A DNA stretch of 64,000 nucleotides from CP2-2F sp034432555 (GCA_034432555.1 DAOUBW010000038.1:62001-126000), one strand, 5' to 3'; counted from the stretch's first letter, positions 8,241 through 16,835 are shown. The notes: a model not told the origin generated them from the letters alone. Numbers and translations are program-made.

Positions 8241-8780
8241 TTGGCAATTAGTAAAGCGAAAAAAGACCAACTCTACAGCACTTACCTAGAAGTCTTACGG
8301 CGTTCACAAGGCATGGTCATCACCGAGTATCGCGGCATGTCCATGAAAAACCTCAGCGCGGTGCGTAAGGTGCTGCGCGATGTGGACGCCTCATATGCAG
8401 TTGTGAAGAACACCATCTTCAAAATTGCCCTGCGCGAGACCGGCTTCGCTGCCCCTGACGACCTGTTCGAGGGACCCGTTGCCGTTGCGCTTGCCTACAG
8501 CGATGTAACGAAAGTGACCAAGACCTTGCTCGGCGTTAAAGATCAGCCGCAGCTGGTGCTGAAAGGCGCCGTGCTAGGCGATTTGATCTTCAGGGCAGAG
8601 CAGCTAGAGGCACTTTCGACCATGCCAACCCTAGATGAAGCGCGGGCAACGCTCATTGGCACGCTCCAAAGCCCTGCCACAGGCTTCTTAGCGCTCATTG
8701 GTACGCCAGCGCAGAACTTGGCGCAAGTCTTGAAGGCATATACCGATAAACTGGAAGGCGGCGGCACAGACGCTGCTTAA
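8241..8780 (+). CDS. rplJ: 50S ribosomal protein L10
   Basis: L10 of the ribosomal stalk base, 179 residues, the usual length. N-terminus AISKAKKDQLYSTYLEVLRR, the conserved region TEYRGMSMKNLSAVRK, VKNTIFKIAL and the C-terminal helix that holds L12 dimers are all present. The start is taken as TTG at 8241 because AAGGAGG lies 9 bases upstream and the protein then begins with the normal L10 N-terminus. The in-frame ATG further upstream lies inside the attenuator hairpin and would add 24 unrelated residues. It is regulated by the leader described above and followed by rplL after 72 bases. Confidence 0.96.
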   Translation: MAISKAKKDQLYSTYLEVLRRSQGMVITEYRGMSMKNLSAVRKVLRDVDASYAVVKNTIFKIALRETGFAAPDDLFEGPVAVALAYSDVTKVTKTLLGVKDQPQLVLKGAVLGDLIFRAEQLEALSTMPTLDEARATLIGTLQSPATGFLALIGTPAQNLAQVLKAYTDKLEGGGTDAA

Positions 8781-8852
8781 GCAAAGCGCCTATATGCGCT
8801 ACATCTTTTTGACTATCTGAAAACCTAAACCCTACAAAGGATTGATCCGACT

Positions 8853-9242
8853 ATGGCAGACGTACAAGCATTGGTTGCCGAACTGGGCAAGCTAACCGTT
8901 TTGGAGATCGTCGAACTGACGAAGGCACTTGAGGAAACTTGGGGCGTGAAGGCTGCCGCTGCTATGCCCATGATGGCGATGCCGGTGGGCGGTGCAGCAC
9001 CTGCCGCAGAGGCTGAGCCTGTTGAGGAGCAGACCGAGTTCACCGTGATCCTGAAAGACGTTGGTCCAAAGAAGATTGACGTGATTAAGGTCGTCCGTGC
9101 GCTGACCAACCTCGGCTTGAAAGAGGCAAAGGACTTGGTGGAAGCTGCACCCAAGCCAGTCTTGGAAGCCGTCTCGAAAGATGCCTCTGCTGATGCCAAG
9201 AAGAAGCTCGAAGAAGTCGGTGCGGCGGTCGAAATTAAGTAA
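8853..9242 (+). CDS. rplL: 50S ribosomal protein L7/L12
   Basis: 129-residue stalk protein that recruits translation factors. N-terminal dimerisation helices (KLTVLEIVELTKALEE), a flexible Ala/Gly/Pro hinge (about 35-57) and the C-terminal factor-binding domain (EFTVILKDVGPKKIDVIKVV, LGLKEAKDLVE) are all intact. A purine-rich AAAGGA precedes the start. It forms the rplJ-rplL pair and is closed by a strong terminator at 9262. Confidence 0.97.
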   Translation: MADVQALVAELGKLTVLEIVELTKALEETWGVKAAAAMPMMAMPVGGAAPAAEAEPVEEQTEFTVILKDVGPKKIDVIKVVRALTNLGLKEAKDLVEAAPKPVLEAVSKDASADAKKKLEEVGAAVEIK

Positions 9243-9261
9243 GCACCACTGCTCATTAAAG

Positions 9262-9292
9262 CGGGATGCCCTAAGGCATCCCGTTTTGTTTT
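9262..9292 (+). terminator. Intrinsic terminator of rplJL
   Basis: CGGGATGCC (9262-9270) and GGCATCCCG (9275-9283) form a perfect 9-bp stem with a 4-base loop, followed by TTTTGTTTTG. Confidence 0.92.
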
Positions 9293-9294
9293 GC

Positions 9295-9738
9295 CTAAAG
9301 GGGCTGGTTTGCCATCAGCAAGCCGCGCAAGATGAGCGCCGCACCGACGGCGATAAACACTAATCCGATCAGCGTAGTGCCAACCGCCGCAACGCTTTGT
9401 GCTGCCAATAGCAAGCTAAGCGCTGCGCCAAGCCATGCCGCACTAAAGACGATGCCACGTGGGTTGCGCCGCACTAGCGCCGTCAAAAACCACAGCGCAC
9501 CGAAAGCTGCCCCTGCAATGGGAATTGCCACCACAAACATGGTCGGCAGCATGTCGAAACTTGCCAGCAGCCACACCACACCAAGCCCGATCACTGCCAA
9601 AATGCCAAGCAGCACCGAGCCTTGCAAGGTGAACGGCAAGCGCGGGCGTGGCGGCGTCAGGCGGCGCGGCGGCGCGCCTTCAATGGGCGTTTCAGCAGCC
9701 TCTGGAACGGTTGGGACAGAACGGCGACGGCGGCGCAT
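9295..9738 (-). CDS. Small four-helix membrane protein of unknown function
   Basis: 147-residue protein: a poly-Arg start, a Pro-rich cytoplasmic N-terminus (to about 35) and four hydrophobic helices (about 38-58, 66-88, 95-115, 118-140). No family recognised. A long in-frame extension exists upstream but overlaps the cupin gene in another frame and reads as non-coding; the ATG at 9738 lies 4 bases after the cupin stop, so the two form an operon. Confidence 0.7.
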   Translation of the reverse strand: MRRRRRSVPTVPEAAETPIEGAPPRRLTPPRPRLPFTLQGSVLLGILAVIGLGVVWLLASFDMLPTMFVVAIPIAGAAFGALWFLTALVRRNPRGIVFSAAWLGAALSLLLAAQSVAAVGTTLIGLVFIAVGAALILRGLLMANQPL

Positions 9739-9742
9739 AGCC

Positions 9743-10102
9743 TTAGTTCGCCAGTGGTGTTTTTTCGCCTTCAACGCAGCGTGCGCCGCGTTCGCCGACG
9801 ATGATGGCATGGCGCACATTACGTGGCAGTTCCAGACGGTCGCCTGGGCGCAGCACCACGCGCTGATTGAGGTCAGGCAGCACCACTTCCAGCGAGCCTT
9901 CAACACAATATAGCACCTTGTCATAGTATTGGCTGCGGAGTGGGTAGCGGAAATTGGCGTTTTGCGCCCAAGTGTAAGCGCGCATTCCCTCCCGCGCCAT
10001 TTGGAGTGTGATTGCTTGGTAGGTTGGGTGGCTGCCACCGCGCCAGCGCAGCACTTTGACAGCTTCTAAACGGGGGGTCAGTGTACCAGTTGCCTTTGTC
10101 AT
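9743..10102 (-). CDS. Single-domain cupin protein
   Basis: 119-residue cupin-2 type beta barrel. The first cupin motif region (YPLRSQYYDKVLYCVEGSLEVVL) and the second (LRPGDRLELPRNVRHAIIVG) are present, including the PGD turn and a His. The typical HxH of motif 1 is not clearly conserved, so metal binding is uncertain. A good ribosome binding site (GAGGTGAT) precedes ATG. Substrate unknown; co-transcribed with the membrane protein downstream. Confidence 0.8.
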   Translation of the reverse strand: MTKATGTLTPRLEAVKVLRWRGGSHPTYQAITLQMAREGMRAYTWAQNANFRYPLRSQYYDKVLYCVEGSLEVVLPDLNQRVVLRPGDRLELPRNVRHAIIVGERGARCVEGEKTPLAN

Positions 10103-10139
10103 ATCACCTCAATCGTTATACAGTGAGTTACCCAGTGCA

Positions 10140-10670
10140 TTAGCGCAAAAATTTCTCAAGAATCCAACACGGTTCGTTAACGTAGTGCGTCAGCCCTTTG
10201 TGATCAACGTAGCTCCACCGTCCGGCATCTTCGGCAACCACGCGGAAAGCGTGCCGTTCATAGAGCCGCCGCGCACCCGGATTATCCTTTGCCGCGGCAA
10301 TGCTCACTGAATCGTAGCGTTGAGCGCGCAGCAGTGTCTCTGCCTCGCGCAGCAGTGCCGAACCTAGCCCCTGCCGCTGAAAGGCATCCATCACGCGCAG
10401 CGAATACAAGTAGGCTCGCTTGCGCATATCCAGCCACAAATCCTCGTAGTTCTCTAGCTGGATGAAGATTTGCCCAACTGGAAAGCCATTCACATCAGCC
10501 AGCAGCATCAGGCGCTGCCCACGCAGTTGTTCTTCATAGGTGCGCTGAAACACTCGCCGAAAATGCGTATATTTGCCATACCATTCCAGTTTGGGCAGAT
10601 CGTCGCGTTCAGCAGGGCGGAAAACCACTTGCATTTGCAACGAGAGTGTGTGGCGTTCGATAGCGGTCAT
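10140..10670 (-). CDS. GNAT family N-acetyltransferase
   Basis: 176-residue GCN5-related acetyltransferase. The acetyl-CoA pyrophosphate-binding motif LRVMDAFQRQGLGSALLREAE (Q/RxxGxG) and the following beta-alpha segment NPGARRLYERHAFRVV are typical of the family. Start taken at the ATG overlapping the stop of the nucleotidyltransferase gene (ATGA, 10667-10670), which gives a normal GNAT N-terminus; a longer in-frame start lies within that gene. Substrate not predictable. Confidence 0.87.
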   Translation of the reverse strand: MTAIERHTLSLQMQVVFRPAERDDLPKLEWYGKYTHFRRVFQRTYEEQLRGQRLMLLADVNGFPVGQIFIQLENYEDLWLDMRKRAYLYSLRVMDAFQRQGLGSALLREAETLLRAQRYDSVSIAAAKDNPGARRLYERHAFRVVAEDAGRWSYVDHKGLTHYVNEPCWILEKFLR

Positions 10671-11956
10671 GTGGTGTGTTCGTGTGGCTTGCTGCCGTCT
10701 TCTGCTTCGCTTGCCCATTCTTTAAGCAGTGCGCGCTGCGCTTCAGGTGAGCTTACTTCACCATCCAAAAGTGCATCACGCAAGCGGGAGAGGAGTCTAC
10801 CGAAAAGCGGGCTAGGTTTCAACCCCAGACCACGCAAAAAGTTGCCATCGGCAGCAGGTTGGGCATTTCGCCAAAGGCTCAAATACTGCCATGCTCGATC
10901 CCAATCTGCGGGCGCGCCAATAAGGGCAGCAGCCACCACCGCTTCTGTGCAAAACGGCACAAGCGCACGGGTAATTTGGCTGGGTGGTGCAGCAGAGTCA
11001 AGGCGGGCAAGGGCAAGCCGTGCGCGCCGCACCTCTGCGGTTGCTCTATGCGCTGCTTTGGGCAGGGCAAAGCGCTCCAAAAGCGCCGCATCATCAGGGA
11101 ATGTGCTGCCAAAGAGCGCCCAACTTGCCGCAAGGCGATCCAGATCGGGAAGCGGCTCACGCAACGCACGCAAAGCAGGATAGGCAGCCTGCAAACGCTC
11201 ATCAAAGGTTAATCTGGGATCAATGGCAGCCAGCACGCCATGGTCTGCCAACCAGCGCAGAGCAACTTCGGGCAGTTCTTCCGCAAAGATCAGGTCGAAT
11301 TCGTGGCGCAGGCGCTCACCGCTCAGCGTGGCAACGTGCGGCAGTCCTCGTGGCAGCTCGGCTGCGCTCTCCGCCGCCAGCCTAAAGCCAAGCCGCGCCA
11401 CAAAACGGGCGGCGCGCAGCAGACGTGTTGGATCATCGCTAAAGCTGTGTGGATGCAAAGTACGCAGCACGCCCTGATGCAGATCAGGGATCGCACCAAG
11501 CGGATCGATTAAGACGCCGAATGGTTCAGGGGCAAGCTGCATAGCAAGTGTGTTCACTGAAAAGTCGCGGCGGTGAGCATCGCGCTGCAAGGCGTCCGCG
11601 CCGCTGATGAGCGTCACCGTTGGCAAAGCAGCGGCAGCGGCATAGGTTTCGGTGCGCGTGGTGGCAAAATCAATCGCACGCATGGGCATTCCTGAGGGCA
11701 GATGCCAGGTTGCCGTGCCAAAAGGCGGATGTGCCGTAAAGCTACCACCATGTTGGGCTACCAATTCTTTGACAAGGGCAGGCGCATTCCCAACCGCCAC
11801 AAGGTCAAGATCAGGCTCATAGGTTGGCAGTTTCAGCAGATTATCACGCACAAAACCACCGACTACATATAAAGGCGTGGCATGGCGTGTTGCTGTTTCA
11901 GCCAGCGCTTTCAGGAGCGGCACAAGCCGTTCGGGAATGTCTAGAAAATCAGGCAT
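10667..11956 (-). CDS. CCA-adding enzyme / poly(A) polymerase family nucleotidyltransferase
   Basis: 429-residue class II nucleotidyltransferase. The head domain holds LYVVGGFVRDNLL (GGxVRD), the catalytic DLDLV pair (DxD) and RRDFSVNTLAMQL, followed by the neck-domain DPTRLLRAARFVARLGF, which recognises the incoming nucleotide in tRNA CCA enzymes. Family members repair tRNA 3' CCA ends or add poly(A); the two are not separable here. No HD phosphohydrolase motif was seen. The start at 11956 has no Shine-Dalgarno sequence but has TATAAT six bases upstream, suggesting a leaderless message. Confidence 0.88.
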   Translation of the reverse strand: MPDFLDIPERLVPLLKALAETATRHATPLYVVGGFVRDNLLKLPTYEPDLDLVAVGNAPALVKELVAQHGGSFTAHPPFGTATWHLPSGMPMRAIDFATTRTETYAAAAALPTVTLISGADALQRDAHRRDFSVNTLAMQLAPEPFGVLIDPLGAIPDLHQGVLRTLHPHSFSDDPTRLLRAARFVARLGFRLAAESAAELPRGLPHVATLSGERLRHEFDLIFAEELPEVALRWLADHGVLAAIDPRLTFDERLQAAYPALRALREPLPDLDRLAASWALFGSTFPDDAALLERFALPKAAHRATAEVRRARLALARLDSAAPPSQITRALVPFCTEAVVAAALIGAPADWDRAWQYLSLWRNAQPAADGNFLRGLGLKPSPLFGRLLSRLRDALLDGEVSSPEAQRALLKEWASEAEDGSKPHEHTT

Positions 11957-11962
11957 GAGGAG

Positions 11963-11968
11963 ATTATA
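11963..11968 (-). promoter_or_regulatory. -10 box for a probably leaderless message
   Basis: TATAAT on the minus strand lies six bases before the ATG of the nucleotidyltransferase, and there is no ribosome binding site between them. The -35 region is poor, so this is less certain than the similar sites at 26288 and 35230. Confidence 0.45.
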
Positions 11969-11990
11969 GCGCAGTCTGTTGGCGATATGT

Positions 11991-13538
11991 TTAATCATCC
12001 AACAGCACGGGGCGAAAACCGATGGAGTCTAGCTCGACAGAGGGGATATTCTGATAGCGATAGAAACAGTTCACCATAGCACCTACCGATGACCATGCAC
12101 CACCGCGCAAAGCACGTGCATTGCCACCTTCCACATGAGCAGCGTCGGTCTGCCACTCGGTCAGGCACCATTCCCACACATTACCTTGCATGTCCAGCAC
12201 GCCATAGGGACTCACGCCATTGGGATAGGCATCTACAGATGTGGGTGCGCCATGCCCTGATTCGCGCACATTGCAGCAGGTTTCATCAAAAGTGTTGCCA
12301 TAGGGATAGCGCCGTCCATCATCGCCTTGTGCGGCGCGCTGCCACTGCACCTCAGTGGGCAGGGTGATATGTTGCCCGCTACGATGGCTCAGCCACAAGC
12401 AAAAGGCAACGGCGTCAAACCAACTAATGCGCGTGCGCGGCAGACGGTCTCCCAACACAGCGGTCAGCTTTGCCTGTGGGCGTTTGCGCCGCCATGCCGA
12501 AGCGTGCAGCGAATAAGACCACCACCGCATATCACGGTAGCCATCCGGCGCATCCAAAAAGCATTGATATTGCAGGTTGGTGATGGGTGTCTTGGCGATT
12601 TTGAAGCCAGGCACATCATACCAGCCGCCGCGTGAGCCTTGCGGGTTATATTTACGGATATTTGTTGCATCTTCAAGCAACGCCACGCCTTGCGGAATGC
12701 TGCGCCATTCAAAATCGGGCAGCAAATCAGCCGCATTGTGGCGAATAGGAGTTTGTCCATTGCGGCGGGTTAGGCGTGCGGCAAGGTTCAGCGGATCATC
12801 GGTGAATTCAGGATAATCGCGGCGGAACTGCGCCCATGCCTCACGGGCGAGATCGCGGCTCAGCCCTTCAAGCGCGGCGATTTCTTCATAGGCATCTTCT
12901 GCCTCTGCACGGCGCTTTGCCTCCATCATGCGCTGGCGTGCATGGTTCAAAACACGCTCTAAGGGCATCATGGTAGGGCGGTAGCCTTGTGCGGCAAGTT
13001 CTTCAAGGCTGGCGATTGCCTGTTCATAAGCACCTGCCTGCACAAGGGCAATCGCTTCCGTGTAGCGTAATTTTTGCGCTCTTTGTGAGGTGAATAAGCC
13101 CGTCCCCAGTTTATTGGCGGCTTCTGTTTTGCTGGATGCAACAGCGTGCAGCACATTGCTTAGCATTGCTTCAAAGGGTTTATGCACAAAGTCGTGAATG
13201 TGCAGCCGCCCTGCTGAAATGGTGATCGGGAGCGCCTCTAGCGGCGTTTTGCGCACCAGCAGCGGGACGATGATCGGGCGCTTTTCAGAAGGCAGACCAG
13301 CGGCATGATCTAGCTCAATGCGTGAACCACTCTCCGACTCGATGGATTGCGGCGAAATGGCAAACACAAAATGCGTGCATTGTTCAATGCCCGCTTTAAT
13401 CTCTTCCCAATAGGGCACCCGTCCACTGATGCGCCATACATCAAGCCATACATCATGCTCAGCAGCTTGTAACTGCGCCGCTATTTTGAGTATGAACGGG
13501 CGATCTTGAGAATTGTAACTGATAAAGACGCGTGCCAT
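11991..13538 (-). CDS. TIR domain-FGE (SUMF1/C-type-lectin fold) fusion protein
   Basis: 515 residues. Residues 1-130 are a TIR domain: ARVFISYNSQDRPFILKIA, the W-L-D-W box-like WLDVWRISG, WEEIKAGIEQCTHFVFAISP with a conserved Glu, and SRIELDHAAGL. A helical linker (about 150-260) follows. The C-terminal half (about 265-515) is a formylglycine-generating-enzyme-like domain: FKIAKTPITNLQYQCFL, YPVTRISWFDAVAFCLWLS-type core, LPTEVQWQRAAQGDDGRRYPYG, MQGNVWEWCLTEW, LRGGAWSS and the ending DSIGFRPVLLDD. TIR domains either signal or cleave NAD; FGE folds are often ligand-binding display modules. It sits in front of an AT-rich region and has its own GAGGG ribosome site. Probably a conflict or signalling protein, by inference. 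Confidence 0.87.
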   Translation of the reverse strand: MARVFISYNSQDRPFILKIAAQLQAAEHDVWLDVWRISGRVPYWEEIKAGIEQCTHFVFAISPQSIESESGSRIELDHAAGLPSEKRPIIVPLLVRKTPLEALPITISAGRLHIHDFVHKPFEAMLSNVLHAVASSKTEAANKLGTGLFTSQRAQKLRYTEAIALVQAGAYEQAIASLEELAAQGYRPTMMPLERVLNHARQRMMEAKRRAEAEDAYEEIAALEGLSRDLAREAWAQFRRDYPEFTDDPLNLAARLTRRNGQTPIRHNAADLLPDFEWRSIPQGVALLEDATNIRKYNPQGSRGGWYDVPGFKIAKTPITNLQYQCFLDAPDGYRDMRWWSYSLHASAWRRKRPQAKLTAVLGDRLPRTRISWFDAVAFCLWLSHRSGQHITLPTEVQWQRAAQGDDGRRYPYGNTFDETCCNVRESGHGAPTSVDAYPNGVSPYGVLDMQGNVWEWCLTEWQTDAAHVEGGNARALRGGAWSSVGAMVNCFYRYQNIPSVELDSIGFRPVLLDD

Positions 13539-13734
13539 GCCCTCACGCTTTCGCCCAAACGATTTTTATATAATTTTATTATGTGGCAAAAACTATTTAT
13601 CGCCTATAGCAAACTTTTCACAGCGTTGCCTTTGTTAGCGCACTGAATCTTGCCATAGACGCTATTTTTGGCAGTTTAGACCAGTTAAAATTTCATAAAT
13701 TGCTCAAAACATTTCTCAGTGCAGGGTAAGGATT

Positions 13735-13752
13735 GCGTAGGGTAAGCGTCGT
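13735..13752 (+). repeat. 18-base intergenic element, copy 1
   Basis: GCGTAGGGTAAGCGTCGT occurs here and, in reverse orientation, at 36810-36827. Each copy has a second, slightly changed GGGTAAG/GGGCAAG unit beside it, and both lie 90-150 bases before a plus-strand carbohydrate or ligand gene. Possibly a shared regulator site. Confidence 0.6.
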
Positions 13753-13780
13753 TTAGGCGAACGGCACACACCGCGCACCC

Positions 13781-13801
13781 TTACCGCGCCAGTCGCGGTA
13801 A
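13781..13801. promoter_or_regulatory. Inverted repeat, candidate operator
   Basis: TTACCGCG (13781-13788), a 5-base centre, and CGCGGTAA (13794-13801) form a perfect 8-bp inverted repeat overlapping a TAATAT -10 candidate (13799-13804), 47 bases before the ATG at 13849. No T-run follows, so an operator is more likely than a terminator. Confidence 0.5.
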
Positions 13802-13848
13802 TATATGCATGGGAAAAGGCTGCGAGTTTCACAAGGGGAAGAAACACT

Positions 13849-15723
13849 ATGAAAAAACTTAGTTTGATATTGATCTGCTTCGCGCTGATCATCGCCTTGC
13901 TGCCGTTATCGGCAGCCACAGCGCAGGGACAACCTGTTATCTTCGGCGTGATTGGCGCAACCAACAGCAGCACCTTTCGCGGTGTGCGCCTTGCTCTAGA
14001 GCAGGTGAACCAACGCGGCGGCGTGCAACTGCCCGATGGTCAGCGGGTGGGTGTTAGCCCGGCAGTGGCAGAAGCACGCACACAAGAAGAAGTGATCGCC
14101 GCCATCAGCCGCCTAGAGCAAATTGGCGTGGCTGCTATCTTCGGACCAGATAGCCCTGCCTTTGCACAGGCGATTGCCAATCGCTCTCCTAATGGTGCGC
14201 CGCTGTTCACTGCTGCCGTCAACAGCGAGGTGCGCGTTGGCGCCAGCACCAACAGCTTCCGTTCGCGTGCCGCCGACTCAGCGCGCATGACCGCCCTTGC
14301 CGATATGCTGATCGGCAATTTCGGCGCACGGCGCATCACGCTTTACCAAGGCACCAGCAGCGGCGCAGCCTCAGCCGCCACCGCGTTGGTTGTGGCGTTA
14401 GCACAGCGCCAGACCGCCTCCACGCCTGTGCTGCAAGACCCGAACGCACCGGTTGCCTCTGCGGCACAGGTGGTGCTGCAAACACAGCCCGATACAGTAG
14501 TTGCCTTTGGCGAGACAGCGCAACTGGTTGAACTCTATCAGGCACTGCGTGAGGCAAATTTCACAGGGCGCTTTGTGACCGATCAGGCGGATAACCGCGC
14601 GTTCATCAATGCGCTAGGCGCAGCGCCACTCAACGGCATGGTCGGCGTTACCAACTGGCTACTCTCGGATCCTTCGCCCGCCAGTACTGCCTTTGTGTCT
14701 GCTTACCTAGAGGCGTTCGGTGAAGCGCCCGATGGCATCGCCGCGGCAGCCTACGATGCGGCTAACGCTGTCCTCTCTGCCATCCCAATCGCTGGCACAC
14801 AGGCGGCAGCGCTCTATGCAGCGTTGCAGGCACTGCCGCCACAGAATGCCGTGCAAGGCACTTTCGAGCCTTCTATTGGCGCAGGCGAGACCACCCAAAA
14901 CAGCATCATCTTTGAGACGAATGCCACAGGCGGTGGACGCCTTCTGGCACGCTATAAGGCAGGGCAACGCTTGCCCGATCAGCCTAATGTGGTTATTCAG
15001 CCAACCTTGATTGCACCACCACCGCCCGTTGTGCAACCAACCCTTCCACCCGTTGTGCAACCAACCATACCGCCGTTGGTGGTGACTGCCACACCTGCTT
15101 TTGTGGAACTGACGGTGCTGAACGACTTTGTAAATGTGCGCTACGGACCCGGCTTAGTCTATGAGCCACCTATTGGGCGCCTGCCGCGTGGTTCAAAGGT
15201 GCAATTGCTTGGCGCGAATAACAACTACACATGGTTCACTTTCAACTTTCAAGGGCAATTGGCATGGATCACCGGCGATGCTAGCATTGTGAGCATCTTC
15301 GGCAACGTGCGGACACTGCCGATTGTGCCAACGCCGCCCACACCGACACCGCGTGCCACAGCAACTGCCACACCGCCGCCGCTGCCCGTTGAGCCTGATA
15401 TTGTGGTGGTGAGCGCCTTCCTGAGCCAGAACCCGCTGAAGCAAAACACGCCCTTCAGCCTGACGATCACCATTCGCAATCAGGGTGGCGCAAATGCGGG
15501 TCAGTTTGCGATGGCGGCCTCCTTCCAAGGTGTGTTCGGTGCGGTGATTGTGCCGAGTTTAGCAAGCCAGCAGCAAACCACCGTTGTGATCAATTATCCC
15601 GGCGTGCCAAACGTCGGTAGCTTCAGGGATGCCGTTGTGGTTGACTTGAACAACGAGGTGAATGAAGGTCCTGCGGGTGAGGCAAACAACCTCTTTGAGA
15701 TTATCTATTCAGTGGTGCCGTAA
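13849..15723 (+). CDS. Secreted periplasmic-binding-protein-like protein with SH3-type and CARDB modules
   Basis: 624-residue secreted protein. Signal peptide (MKKLSLILICFALIIALLPL, cleaved near TAQG), then a type I periplasmic-binding domain (about 27-375) of the branched-chain amino acid receptor type (FRGVRLALEQVNQRGG, IFGPDSPAFAQAIAN, TLYQGTSSGAASAATALV, AAYDAANAVLSAI). Pro-rich linkers separate it from a bacterial SH3 domain (about 420-480: NVRYGPGLVYEPPIGRLPRG) and a C-terminal CARDB-type domain (about 520-620: FSLTITIRNQGGANAG). No permease or ATPase is adjacent, so it is a sensing or wall-binding protein rather than a proven transporter part. The start follows AAGGGGAAG. Its 3' end overlaps the convergent glycosyltransferase by 23 bases. 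Confidence 0.85.
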   Translation: MKKLSLILICFALIIALLPLSAATAQGQPVIFGVIGATNSSTFRGVRLALEQVNQRGGVQLPDGQRVGVSPAVAEARTQEEVIAAISRLEQIGVAAIFGPDSPAFAQAIANRSPNGAPLFTAAVNSEVRVGASTNSFRSRAADSARMTALADMLIGNFGARRITLYQGTSSGAASAATALVVALAQRQTASTPVLQDPNAPVASAAQVVLQTQPDTVVAFGETAQLVELYQALREANFTGRFVTDQADNRAFINALGAAPLNGMVGVTNWLLSDPSPASTAFVSAYLEAFGEAPDGIAAAAYDAANAVLSAIPIAGTQAAALYAALQALPPQNAVQGTFEPSIGAGETTQNSIIFETNATGGGRLLARYKAGQRLPDQPNVVIQPTLIAPPPPVVQPTLPPVVQPTIPPLVVTATPAFVELTVLNDFVNVRYGPGLVYEPPIGRLPRGSKVQLLGANNNYTWFTFNFQGQLAWITGDASIVSIFGNVRTLPIVPTPPTPTPRATATATPPPLPVEPDIVVVSAFLSQNPLKQNTPFSLTITIRNQGGANAGQFAMAASFQGVFGAVIVPSLASQQQTTVVINYPGVPNVGSFRDAVVVDLNNEVNEGPAGEANNLFEIIYSVVP

Positions 15724-16822
15724 GCACCTGCTGATACAGCGCTAAGACTTGCCGCGCAGCCGCTTCCCAAGTGTGCTGCGCGGCAAAGGCTTTGCCCGCC
15801 ACACCAAACTGCGCCCGCAGATCGGAATCACTCAGTAAGCGCACAAGCGCTGCTGCCAACCCTGCAATATCGCCCTGCTCCACTAAAAAGCCCGTCTCGC
15901 CCTGCCGAATGGCGTCTTCTGCGCCGCAGTCCGTTGTGCCAATGACGGGTAAACCTGCCGCGCTTGCCTCAAGGTAGACCAAGCCGAAGCCCTCGAATTT
16001 ATCACCCTGATTGCGCGAATGGAGCGCGAACACATCGGCTGCCGCATACCATGCCAGCAGTTCAGCCTCAGGCAAGCGTCCGAGTAAGCGCACAGCATCG
16101 CCTAGACCAAGCGCCGCGATCCGTTCACGCAGGCTTGCCACATAGCGCGGATCACTGCTGGTGCTGCCGATGAAAACAGCCTCGGCATTCGGGATGATCT
16201 GCCGCACTTGTGCCATTGCCTCCGCAATTTCAAGAAAGCCTTTGCGCGGCTTCACCTGACCGACCGCTAACACAGTTGGCGCACGCTTTGCCACCCTCAC
16301 CGTGATTGGTTGAGCAAAGCGCATTATCTCCACACCGTTAGGGATGACTTGCGTGTGCGCCTGTGGCAAGGCAGCCCGAACGCGGCGTTCGGTATAGTGG
16401 CTGACGCAGATAATTTGGGCGCGACGATACGCCCGCCGATAAAGCGCGCCAAAACGCGGCTGCTGTGCTGTTTGTGGAAGGTAGGTGCCGTGTGCCGTTA
16501 CAAGCAGCGGACGGCGGACGGCAAGCGCGGCAAGCGTGTAAGGCTCCGCCAACACATGCACCAGATCAGCGCTGCGTGCGGCATGGCGCACGGCAAGGTT
16601 GGCTGCCAGCAGGCGCAGGCTGAGCGCACGCGGTGGCGCAGTCAGGCTTGGCAGGCTGCGCCGCACCGTTGTGTTGGGCAAGTCGAGATCAGGGACGGCA
16701 TTCTGCGCGGTGATGAGGGTGATCTGTGTGCCGTGGGCGGCAAGGGCGCTGATCAGATCGCGGGTGTGGTTGCTCCAACCATGCGGTTCGCTAGGATCAG
16801 TGGCGAGTAGGGCAATATGCAC
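15701..16822 (-). CDS. GT4-type glycosyltransferase
   Basis: 373-residue GT-B fold enzyme. The N-terminal domain has DPSEPHGWSNHTRDLISAL acceptor-loop character; the C-terminal nucleotide-sugar domain has VLAVGQVKPRKGFLEIAEAM, ALGLGDAVRLLGRLPEAELL and the E-x7-E motif EGFGLVYLEASAAGLPVIGT. Likely makes a cell-surface or glycolipid sugar. It starts with GTG at 16822 behind AAAGGA (8-base spacing); no ATG is available. Convergent with, and overlapping the end of, the binding-protein gene. Confidence 0.88.
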   Translation of the reverse strand: MHIALLATDPSEPHGWSNHTRDLISALAAHGTQITLITAQNAVPDLDLPNTTVRRSLPSLTAPPRALSLRLLAANLAVRHAARSADLVHVLAEPYTLAALAVRRPLLVTAHGTYLPQTAQQPRFGALYRRAYRRAQIICVSHYTERRVRAALPQAHTQVIPNGVEIMRFAQPITVRVAKRAPTVLAVGQVKPRKGFLEIAEAMAQVRQIIPNAEAVFIGSTSSDPRYVASLRERIAALGLGDAVRLLGRLPEAELLAWYAAADVFALHSRNQGDKFEGFGLVYLEASAAGLPVIGTTDCGAEDAIRQGETGFLVEQGDIAGLAAALVRLLSDSDLRAQFGVAGKAFAAQHTWEAAARQVLALYQQVLTAPLNR

Positions 16823-16835
16823 TGAATGAGTCCTT

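Larger units (their letters stand above)
13539..13848. other. AT-rich divergent intergenic region
   Basis: 310 bases between the TIR-FGE gene and the divergent binding-protein gene, with no gene. It holds TATATAA-type -10 candidates for the TIR gene near 13565-13580, two GGGTAAG direct repeats (13721-13746), an 18-base element shared with the region near 36810, and a perfect inverted repeat at 13781-13801 next to the start of the plus-strand gene. Confidence 0.7.

Noticed and set aside
9739..10038. Long N-terminal extension of the small membrane protein
   Set aside because: Overlaps the cupin gene in another frame; cysteine- and tryptophan-rich reading is typical of noise.
11994..13538. Full diversity-generating retroelement at the TIR-FGE gene
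   Set aside because: No reverse transcriptase or template repeat is near; only the C-terminal resemblance remains, reported as a hypothesis.
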